Positions 14,542-20,972 of a stretch of 35,356 nt of DNA are shown piece after piece. The DNA comes from Treponema sp. UBA4692 (GTDB lineage Bacteria; Spirochaetota; Spirochaetia; Treponematales; Treponemataceae). Position 1 is the stretch's first letter. Every line of letters begins with the position of its first letter. The stretch lies in NCBI GenBank assembly GCA_002404895.1, contig DHKO01000013.1:1-35356 (forward strand), written 5' to 3'. The position numbers and the translations under genes are program-made. The notes beneath the pieces were generated by a model that was given only the letters and a program-made list of their open reading frames with translations, had not been told where the DNA came from and did no database searches.

Positions 14542-15111
14542 TTATTTAGCCTTTTTCGCTTCTTTTGCCGCGATTTTCGCCGCGATTGACTTCGCTTTTC
14601 TCGCTTTCTCGGCTTCTTTTTTCGCAGCGCGCTCAAGCCGCTTTTTCATTTTTTCGCTCACGTCGGCCGCAAAAACCGGGTCTCCGCGGTCAATGTAAAG
14701 GATTCCGTCAAGATGGTCGTTCTCATGCTGGATAATCCGCGCAAGAAGTCCCTCCGCCTGCAAGGTGAAAGGCTTTCCGTTCTCGTCGAGAGCCTGTACT
14801 GTCACTTTTGAGGGGCGTTTTATGTTCTCGTTGAATCCTGGAAGCGAAAGGCAGCCTTCCTCGTAATCTGTCAAATCATTGCTCGTGGCGACAATCTGAG
14901 GATTCACAAAAACACGGCGGACATCGTCATCTGAAATCACAACGAAAAATCTCTCTGAAATTCCGACCTGCGGAGCGGCAAGCCCAACGCCTTCCGCCTG
15001 AATCATCGTCTCGAACATCTCGTTGAAAGTCTCGCGCATTGAATCGGTAACTTCTTTGACCGGCTCGCACTTTTTTCTTAAAACATCTTCGCCAAGCTTA
15101 TAAATTTTCAT
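14542..15111 (-). CDS. def: Peptide deformylase with Lys/Ala-rich tail
   Basis: Removes the formyl group from nascent proteins at the ribosome. Of 189 residues, the first 160 are a complete deformylase with motif I GVGLAAPQVG (41-50), motif II EEGCLSLPG (metal ligand Cys87) and motif III QHENDHLDG (ligands His129 and His133, catalytic Glu130). The last 30 residues are an unusual helix of Lys, Ala, Glu and Arg (KKRLERAAKKEAEKARKAK...), not part of the standard fold. A basic helix could favour ribosome or RNA contact (inference). ATG 15111 is preceded by GAGGA. It heads the def-fmt run. Confidence 0.93.
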   Translation of the reverse strand: MKIYKLGEDVLRKKCEPVKEVTDSMRETFNEMFETMIQAEGVGLAAPQVGISERFFVVISDDDVRRVFVNPQIVATSNDLTDYEEGCLSLPGFNENIKRPSKVTVQALDENGKPFTLQAEGLLARIIQHENDHLDGILYIDRGDPVFAADVSEKMKKRLERAAKKEAEKARKAKSIAAKIAAKEAKKAK

Positions 15112-15299
15112 AAATCATTTTCCTCTTTATTTTTTTCACGGCAGAAATCATCTTGATTTTTCCGCAATTGTCTTGCCGTTTTATTTCTAAAAATCCGTTT
15201 TTTCTCTTTTATCTGTCAAAATCTGATTTTTCCGAAAACGCTTTTTGCAAATGACTTTCTGCAATTTTTAGATTTCGGATTTTAGGACAAAAAAGAAAA

Positions 15300-16121
15300 C
15301 TATCTTTTCGCCTTTCCAGTCTGCAAGAAACTCTGCGTAAAATAGCTGTCCGAAATCGGCTCGTCAAACTTGAAATTCGCCACGCGGATTCTCGTTTTTC
15401 TTCCCGAGGCAAGGTTCGTCAGCATATTCTCGCGGCGGAGCGGATATCTTATTCCAGTCTCGCCCGTCACCCATTCAACCTCGGTGATTTCATAAAGCTT
15501 CACCATCTTGCTTGAATCTTTTTTGTCATAATACTCGATTCTGACAGGAAGATAAGTGTCCTTGTCAAAATAGCTTATTCTGTAGCCGTACTCGACTTCC
15601 GACTTTTTAATCGGCTCGGACTCGAGCTTCCAGCAGCTGTAAGTCTTTCCGTTCACTGTCGCTGTCGCATTGTAGTCAAGAATCTTGTTGTTGTCTTCAT
15701 GCGGCTCGCGCACCGTCATATCGTTGTAGGTGTATTCTCCCGCGAAAACCTTGTAACGTTCAGACATCGGAATCCGGCGAACGCTTTTCAAGGCAGGCAT
15801 ATAAACCCAGCGGTCGTCCTGCTTTTTGACTTTCTGCGACTGAAGAACGCGCATATTCTTGACTTTCGCAGGCGACTTGAACTCGACAACGAGATTTTTC
15901 AGGTCATTTCCTAAGCCGCTTCCGTACTCGTTCACAACCATATGGTCAGAAACCTCGCCGTCAGGAAGAATATTGTCAATGTAGAGCAGCGCGTAGCTAA
16001 AATCAGGAACACGGTCGTTGTCCGCGAAAATTTCAGCAAGCCGCTGCGCCGTCATCTCCTCGGCAAAAGCCGAAATTCCCGCAAAAATCAAAATCAGCGG
16101 CAACAAAAAACTTTTTTTCAT
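15300..16121 (-). CDS. LolA-like outer-membrane lipoprotein-sorting family protein
   Basis: A 273-residue protein with a signal peptide (MKKSFLLPLILIFAGISAFA, cut before EEM). The mature part resembles the PF17131 group of LolA-fold periplasmic proteins: NLVVEFKSPAKVKNMRVL, WVYMPALKSVRRIPMSER, YKLESEP-like strands and a final FTQSFLQ. Members are proposed to carry lipoproteins or hydrophobic cargo; the spirochaete function is not established. ATG 16121 overlaps the hisD stop as ATGA, and AGGAG for this gene lies within the last hisD codons, so both are translated from one mRNA. No metabolic link to histidine is apparent. Confidence 0.75.
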   Translation of the reverse strand: MKKSFLLPLILIFAGISAFAEEMTAQRLAEIFADNDRVPDFSYALLYIDNILPDGEVSDHMVVNEYGSGLGNDLKNLVVEFKSPAKVKNMRVLQSQKVKKQDDRWVYMPALKSVRRIPMSERYKVFAGEYTYNDMTVREPHEDNNKILDYNATATVNGKTYSCWKLESEPIKKSEVEYGYRISYFDKDTYLPVRIEYYDKKDSSKMVKLYEITEVEWVTGETGIRYPLRRENMLTNLASGRKTRIRVANFKFDEPISDSYFTQSFLQTGKAKR

Positions 16122-17491
16122 ACTTTTTCTCCTAATCTTATTCTTGCGGCTCTAGCGTGTCCTGCAAGACCTTCCGCATCTCCAAGATGACCGGCAGCCT
16201 CGGCAGAAGCGACCGCGCCTTTTGTTCCAGAGACTGCGCGCAAAGTCGTAACAGTCTTCAGGAAAACGCGCACGCTAAGTCCGCCTGTAAACCGCGCGCT
16301 TCCAGAAGTCGGCAAAGTGTGGTTCAGACCGGCGGCATAGTCGCCGAAAACCTCCGCGCTTCCGTGCCCGATAAAAAGCGATCCGTAGTTATGGCAAAGC
16401 GACGCGATTTTGTCCCGCGCCTCTCCGCCGTCCATCGCAAGCTCCAAATGTTCGGGAGCTTTTCTGTTCGCGGCTTCGGCGGCCTGCTCCAAATTATCGC
16501 AAAGAATGATTCTTCCGCAGTTTTCAACGGATTTTTCAGCCACAGCCTTTGTCGTAAGAGTTTTCAGCTGCCTCTCAACTTCCTTTGCAACCGCCGCAGC
16601 AAGACTCTCATCATCTGTAGCCAAAATCGGCTGCGCGACAACGTCATGCTCCGCCTGGGCGAGCAAGTCCGCCGCAACCCATTCAGGATTCGCGCTTTTG
16701 TCCGCGATTATGAAAACTTCCGTAGGCCCCGCCACCATATCGATTCCCACAGTTCCGTAAACAAGCTTTTTCGCCTCCGCGACAAATTTGTTTCCAGGGC
16801 CAACAATCACGTCCGCTTTCGGAACAGAAGCTGTTCCAAAAGCAAGCGCGCCAATCGCCTGAGCGCCGCCGCATGCAAAAGCTCTCGTAACGCCGCAGAT
16901 GTAAGCAGCCGCCATGATATTCTCATCGGCATAAGGCTTTCCGCCAACAAACGGCTTTCCCGGAACTCCGCTTCCATTTTTTTCAGCCGAAGCCTTGTCA
17001 TCAGGATGAACGCGAGGCGGAGTGCAGAGAACAATCTCCTTTACGCCGGCCGCAACCGCAGGAGTAACCGTCATCACAACCGTGGAGACAAGCGGAAATC
17101 TTCCGGCAGGCACATAGACTCCCGCGCGCTCAACAGGAATATTTTTCTGCCCTGTGAATATGCCAGGCTCAAGTTCCACTTCAAAATCGTCAAAACTTTC
17201 TTTCTGCTTTCTCGCGAAACGCAAAGCAAGGTCATGGCTATAGCAAAGAGACTTGTAAAGCGCTGGATTCTCCCGCTGCATTTTCTCGGCGGCAGCCTTA
17301 AGCTCTGCCATCGGAATTTCAAGCGAGGCAGGCGCGCTCACATCAAATTTTTCGCCGTATTCAGCCAAAGCCTTGTCGCCCCGGACTTTCACATCAACAA
17401 GAATATCTTTCACAACATCAATCGAGCCGCCAAAATCGCGCCCCGAAAAAAAAGAATCGTCAACTTCAGAATATTTCTGGATTTTTATCAT
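16118..17491 (-). CDS. hisD: Histidinol dehydrogenase
   Basis: Catalyses the last two steps of histidine synthesis, histidinol to histidine, with NAD+ and a zinc site. The 457-residue protein has PVERAGVYVPAGRFPLVSTV, QAIGALAFGTASVPKADVIVG, IDMVAGPTEV, LLAQAEHD and HTLPTSGSARFTGGLSVRVF. It is about 25 residues longer than typical because of an insert near 160-185 (PRVHPDDKASAEKNGSGVPG...). ATG 17491 has no Shine-Dalgarno; instead TAAAAT ends nine bases before it, so a leaderless message is likely. hisG and hisB lie 13 kb away, so his genes are scattered. The 3' end overlaps the LolA-like gene by four bases. Confidence 0.93.
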   Translation of the reverse strand: MIKIQKYSEVDDSFFSGRDFGGSIDVVKDILVDVKVRGDKALAEYGEKFDVSAPASLEIPMAELKAAAEKMQRENPALYKSLCYSHDLALRFARKQKESFDDFEVELEPGIFTGQKNIPVERAGVYVPAGRFPLVSTVVMTVTPAVAAGVKEIVLCTPPRVHPDDKASAEKNGSGVPGKPFVGGKPYADENIMAAAYICGVTRAFACGGAQAIGALAFGTASVPKADVIVGPGNKFVAEAKKLVYGTVGIDMVAGPTEVFIIADKSANPEWVAADLLAQAEHDVVAQPILATDDESLAAAVAKEVERQLKTLTTKAVAEKSVENCGRIILCDNLEQAAEAANRKAPEHLELAMDGGEARDKIASLCHNYGSLFIGHGSAEVFGDYAAGLNHTLPTSGSARFTGGLSVRVFLKTVTTLRAVSGTKGAVASAEAAGHLGDAEGLAGHARAARIRLGEKV

Positions 17492-17660
17492 AGTAAGACA
17501 ATTTTAATGATTTTTTTAGTTAAGGAAAATAGGAAGAATCAATTCAAGAAACGCAAAAATAAGAAAAGAATTATTTTAAGACGGATTTTTTGTTTTTTCA
17601 GAACGGACATTTTCTCCAGCAGCCAACGCTCAAAAACAGCGCCTGAAGCTCTTAAAAAAA
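17492..17660. promoter_or_regulatory. hisD upstream spacer with a close -10 box
   Basis: On the minus strand TAAAAT (17506-17501) sits nine bases before the hisD ATG within CATTAAAAT, the same block and spacing seen before the gene at 19176. The -35 is poor (TTTTCC at 17 bp). The rest is AT-rich with no gene. Confidence 0.45.
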
Positions 17661-17740
17661 GCCCCGCTTTCCGCTGTTCCGCCTTCCGGCTGCATCGCTG
17701 CGCGACGGCTCCGCCGCAGCTCCAATCGGGCGTAGGATCT
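17661..17740 (-). repeat. Dispersed GC-rich repeat, copy C
   Basis: Read on the minus strand it starts ATCCTACGCCC and ends GCGGAACAGCGG. Copy D starts and ends the same way, and the CGGAACAGCGG end is shared with copy E. The short open frame across it (17539-17781) reflects high GC and is not a gene. Confidence 0.5.
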
Positions 17741-17750
17741 TCTTCAGCGC

Positions 17751-17799
17751 AAAAAAAACAGCGGCCATCAAGGAAATCCAAAATGACCGCTGCTTTTTT
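17751..17799 (-). terminator. Terminator after kduI
   Basis: Arms CAGCGG-C-CAT (17759-17768) and ATG-A-CCGCTG (17783-17792) pair with one mismatch. They are flanked by eight A on the left and six T on the right, so it can work on both strands; on the minus strand it ends kduI transcription. Confidence 0.75.
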
Positions 17800-17859
17800 A
17801 ACAACGAGCGGCAGAGCTGCTCGTTCTGTAAGGAAAGTTATTTAAAGTATCAGTATTTA

Positions 17860-18702
17860 CTATCGTAAATCCTTCTTTGCAATCCAGTCCTGGTCAGTGT
17901 AAGTGCGGTTCTCGCCTCCCATCGACCAGATGAAAGTGTAGTTTCTTGTTCCCACGCCTGAGTGGATTGACCATGAAGGATTGATTACAGCTTCCTCGTT
18001 GTGCATTACAAGATGTCTTGTCTCCTGCGGCTCGCCCATGAAGTGGAAAACGACATCGTCCTCCGGGAAGTCAAAATAGAAGTAAACTTCCATTCTGCGC
18101 TCGTGAGTGTGCGCCGGCATTGTGTTCCAAGCCGAGCCTGTCTCCAAGTGGGTCATTCCCATTGAAAGCTGGCATGTCTCGAGAATATCCGGGTGAATGT
18201 ACTGGTTGATTGTTCTGTCGTTGATTTCCTCGGCTGTTCCCATGTGAACGTGGTTAGCCTGCTCGTAAGTTATCACGCGGGAAGGATAAGTGCAGTGCGC
18301 CGGTGTAGAGTTCATATAGAATTTCGCTGGATTCTTAGAGTCTTTTGACTCAAGGACAACATCCTTTGTTCCGGCTCCGAGATAAAGCGCGTCGTAGTGC
18401 TTGACCTCGTAAGTTTTTCCGTCAGCCACAACAACTCCGTCGCCGCCGATGTTAATCATTCCAAGCTCGCGTCTCTGAAGAAAGAAGTCAACACCGAAAT
18501 CCTTCATCGCATCGATGTTCTTGTCGAGCTTTACTTTCTCATCAACCGGCATCGCGCCCAGAGTCACGATTCTGTCGATATGGCTGTAAACCGCGCTGAC
18601 GTCGTTTTTGATGAAGATGTTTGAGATAAGGAACTCTTTTCTAAGCTCCTCGGTTGTCATTCTTTTGAACGGCTCTTTTCCAGTTGAATAACGGATGTCC
18701 AT
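17860..18702 (-). CDS. kduI: 5-dehydro-4-deoxy-D-glucuronate isomerase
   Basis: Isomerises 5-keto-4-deoxyuronate to 2,5-diketo-3-deoxygluconate in breakdown of unsaturated uronates from pectin and glycosaminoglycans. The 280-residue length is normal for KduI. The cupin metal site is evident in MPAHTHERRMEVYFYFDF (His-x-His then Glu) with a later His in WSIHSGVGT, and the C-terminal TYTDQDWIAKKDLR is typical. ATG 18702 has AGAGGT upstream; an in-frame start at 18735 lacks support. It is monocistronic here, with no kduD, pectate lyase or uronate transporter in the window. A minus-strand TATAAA near 18748 may be its -10 box. Confidence 0.93.
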   Translation of the reverse strand: MDIRYSTGKEPFKRMTTEELRKEFLISNIFIKNDVSAVYSHIDRIVTLGAMPVDEKVKLDKNIDAMKDFGVDFFLQRRELGMINIGGDGVVVADGKTYEVKHYDALYLGAGTKDVVLESKDSKNPAKFYMNSTPAHCTYPSRVITYEQANHVHMGTAEEINDRTINQYIHPDILETCQLSMGMTHLETGSAWNTMPAHTHERRMEVYFYFDFPEDDVVFHFMGEPQETRHLVMHNEEAVINPSWSIHSGVGTRNYTFIWSMGGENRTYTDQDWIAKKDLR

Positions 18703-19137
18703 TTTTTTACCTCTAGTCTGAAAATTTATAAGCAATTCTATCTTTTAAAACTTTTCTTTTCCATAAGGAATAACAAGCAGAGCGAAAAATTAAGGCGGCG
18801 CGCAAAGAAAATCCTACACCGCTATGGAGCGCTTGGGGCTGGCTTTTATTACTGCGGCTTTTTCAGCCCCAATCTTTAGATGAGCGTGAGCGAAGCGCGG
18901 AACAGCGGGCGTGTTTTCAAGTTTAAAGCGCATTTTTCCAATTCTTTGCTGCTCAAGAAAAGTATTGTTCAAAAAATGATATTTTTCTGAAAACCGTCAA
19001 ATTTTCCCGAAAAACGAAATTTCCTTAACTGCAAAAAAACGCGCGTAATTTTAAACCGACACAAAATTTTCTAAAAACGCCGCTCGAAAACTTCTCTTAT
19101 CGTCAGCCGCCGAAAAATCTGCGGAAAAGATTCTTAA
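18703..19137. other. Divergent spacer between kduI and the DUF1846 gene
   Basis: No gene in about 435 bp. It contains repeat copy D and AT-rich promoter sequence at both ends. The stretch 18915-19137 shows no further structure that I can support. Confidence 0.5.
18809..18912 (+). repeat. Dispersed GC-rich repeat, copy D
   Basis: It starts AATCCTACACC and ends GCGGAACAGCGG, as in copy C but on the opposite strand. An internal stem TTGGGGCTG/CAGCCCCAA (about 18833-18873) carries a 24-nt loop. Confidence 0.55.
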
Positions 19138-19166
19138 TTGTTAATTGTCTGAAAAATCATTAAAAT
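19138..19166 (+). promoter_or_regulatory. Predicted promoter of the DUF1846 gene
   Basis: TTGTTA (19138-19143), 17 bp, TAAAAT (19161-19166), then only nine bases to the ATG. Transcription should start at or within a few bases of the start codon. Confidence 0.55.
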
Positions 19167-19175
19167 CAGTGAGTT

Positions 19176-20657
19176 ATGAGATTAGGATTTGACAACGAAA
19201 AGTATCTGAAGATTCAGTCGGAGCACATTAAAGAGCGCATTTCAAAATTTGGAGACAAGCTTTACCTTGAGTTCGGGGGAAAGCTTTTTGATGACTTTCA
19301 CGCATCGCGCGTTCTTCCGGGATTTCAGCCGGACTCGAAGCTTAAAATGCTTATGCAGCTTGCAGACTACGCGGAAATCATAATTGTAATCAGCGCGGTT
19401 GACATCGAGAAAAACAAAATCCGGGGCGACTTGGGAATAACTTACGACAAGGATGTTCTTCGCCTGCGCGATGAATTCCAGAAACGCGGCCTTATGGTCG
19501 GAAGCGTTGTAATCACGCACTACACGGGGCAGGCGACTGCGAAAGCGTTCCGCGCGAAGCTCAAGAAGCTCGGAATCAAGGCTTATTATCACTACACAAT
19601 CCAAGGATACCCTTCAAACGTGAATTTAATTGTAAGCGATGACGGATTCGGAAAAAATGACTACATCGAAACCTCGCGTCCGCTCGTTGTCGTGACGGCT
19701 CCAGGTCCAGGTTCCGGAAAAATGGCGACCTGCCTAAGCCAGCTCTACCACGAGAACAAGCGCGGAGTAAAGGCCGGATACGCTAAATTCGAGACTTTTC
19801 CGATATGGAATCTTCCGCTCAAGCATCCTGTGAACATCGCTTACGAGGCCGCAACCGCAGACCTGAACGACGTTAATATGATTGACCCGTGGCACTTGGA
19901 AGCATACGGAAAAACTACCGTGAACTACAACCGCGACATCGAGATTTATCCTGTGATGGACGCGATTTTCAAGGGGATTTACGGCTCAGATCCTTACAAG
20001 TCTCCTACGGACATGGGCGTGAACATGGCAGGATTCTGCATTTACGATGACGAGGCCTGCCGTGAAGCTTCAAAACAGGAAATTATCCGAAGATACTACA
20101 AGGCTTTGAACCAGCTTGCCGAGGGCAACGGAAATGAAAGCGAAGTTGGAAAAATCGAGCTTTTAATGCAGCAGGCTCAGATTTCCACTGCGGACAGAAA
20201 AGTGACAGTCGCGGCAAAAGAGCGCGGAGCAAAATCAGGGCTTCCTTGCGCGGCAACCGAGCTTGAAGACGGAAAAATCATAACTTCCGAGACTTCAGAT
20301 TTGCTCGGAACAAGCGCGGCTTTGATTCTGAACGCGACAAAGCATCTTGCTGGAATCGCGCACGATGTGAAGCTTATTCCAGCAGAAATGATTGAGCCGA
20401 TTCAGAAAATGAAAGTTGAATATCTCGCAGGAAAAAATCCGCGTCTCCACACGGACGAGGTTCTTGTCGCTCTCTCAATGCTCAGCAACACCAACGAGAA
20501 CTGCCGAAAAGCCCTTGAGCAGCTTCCGAGGCTAAGAGGCTGCCAGGTCCACACAACGGTAATGCTCAGCGAGGTTGACAAGAAAATCTTCAAGAAGCTC
20601 GGCGTGGATTTCACAAGCGAGCCTGTGAGCAAAGAAAAGAAAACTCTTAAAATGTAG
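19176..20657 (+). CDS. DUF1846 family protein
   Basis: A 493-residue conserved protein of unknown function, found as a single large chain in many anaerobes. Recognisable features: MRLGFDNEKYLKIQSEHI at the N-terminus, FGGKLFDDFHASRVLPGF, a glycine-rich APGPGSGK (P-loop-like, about residue 175) and HTDEVLVALSMLSNTN near the C-terminus. The fold suggests a nucleotide- or sugar-handling enzyme, but no activity is established that I know of. It lacks a Shine-Dalgarno apart from a weak GTGAG, and its -10 box is nine bases from ATG. It is followed by an 11-bp-arm inverted repeat and by nrdD with its own promoter. Confidence 0.85.
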   Translation: MRLGFDNEKYLKIQSEHIKERISKFGDKLYLEFGGKLFDDFHASRVLPGFQPDSKLKMLMQLADYAEIIIVISAVDIEKNKIRGDLGITYDKDVLRLRDEFQKRGLMVGSVVITHYTGQATAKAFRAKLKKLGIKAYYHYTIQGYPSNVNLIVSDDGFGKNDYIETSRPLVVVTAPGPGSGKMATCLSQLYHENKRGVKAGYAKFETFPIWNLPLKHPVNIAYEAATADLNDVNMIDPWHLEAYGKTTVNYNRDIEIYPVMDAIFKGIYGSDPYKSPTDMGVNMAGFCIYDDEACREASKQEIIRRYYKALNQLAEGNGNESEVGKIELLMQQAQISTADRKVTVAAKERGAKSGLPCAATELEDGKIITSETSDLLGTSAALILNATKHLAGIAHDVKLIPAEMIEPIQKMKVEYLAGKNPRLHTDEVLVALSMLSNTNENCRKALEQLPRLRGCQVHTTVMLSEVDKKIFKKLGVDFTSEPVSKEKKTLKM

Positions 20658-20664
20658 CTCTTCA

Positions 20665-20724
20665 TTCCGCTGGAAACGCACAGGAAAGCGGTTTTTATCG
20701 CCTTTCGATTTTCTTCCAGCGGAA
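20665..20724 (+). terminator. Possible 3' stem after the DUF1846 gene
   Basis: TTCCGCTGGAA (20665-20675) and TTCCAGCGGAA (20714-20724) pair perfectly over 11 bp with a 38-nt loop. It is followed by AAAATTT and not a T-run, so it may be an mRNA end stabiliser or weak terminator. Confidence 0.4.
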
Positions 20725-20798
20725 AATTTCCCCTATCTCCTATTGACTAGACAAAACCGACCAGTTTTTAGAAAAATCTATTTTTCCTTTTTTTTACA

Positions 20799-20827
20799 TT
20801 GACACTTGCCGATGATAAATCTATAGT
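20799..20827 (+). promoter_or_regulatory. Predicted nrdD promoter
   Basis: TTGACA (20799-20804), 17 bp, TATAGT (20822-20827); near-consensus. The leader to the nrdD ATG is about 140 nt and holds an NrdR box and two DnaA-like boxes. Confidence 0.7.
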
Positions 20828-20847
20828 TATTCAAACATCAAAAAAAA

Positions 20848-20863
20848 ACGCTATATCTAGTGT
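20848..20863. promoter_or_regulatory. NrdR box
   Basis: ACGCTATATCTAGTGT differs from the palindromic NrdR consensus ACACTATATATAGTGT at two positions. It lies about 15 bp downstream of the predicted start, where NrdR would repress nrdDG when dATP/ATP signals nucleotide sufficiency. NrdR boxes normally come in pairs three helical turns apart; the matching position (about 20817-20832) is at best degenerate. Confidence 0.65.
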
Positions 20864-20894
20864 TTTTCCACAGAAAATTAACAAGTTATCCACT
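20864..20894 (+). promoter_or_regulatory. Two DnaA-box-like 9-mers in the nrdD leader
   Basis: TTTTCCACA (20864-20872) and TTATCCACT (20886-20894) each differ by one base from the DnaA box TTATCCACA. Both are in the same orientation, 22 bp apart, directly next to the NrdR box. Confidence 0.5.
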
Positions 20895-20972
20895 AGGCAT
20901 TTCTCGAAGATTCTTGGAAAATGTCAAGTGATTTTTACAGAAAAATTAAAAAATTGAAAAGGACAAGGCGCG

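Noticed and set aside
17539..17781. 80-codon minus-strand frame
   Set aside because: It spans repeat copy C and the kduI terminator; no ribosome site or homology.
16157..17845. 562-codon open frame on the plus strand opposite hisD
   Set aside because: Arg/Ser-rich translation with no motifs, antisense to a clear histidinol dehydrogenase; a by-product of codon bias.
20817..20832. Second NrdR box at the expected 31-bp distance
   Set aside because: It overlaps the -10 region but matches the consensus too poorly to list as a site.
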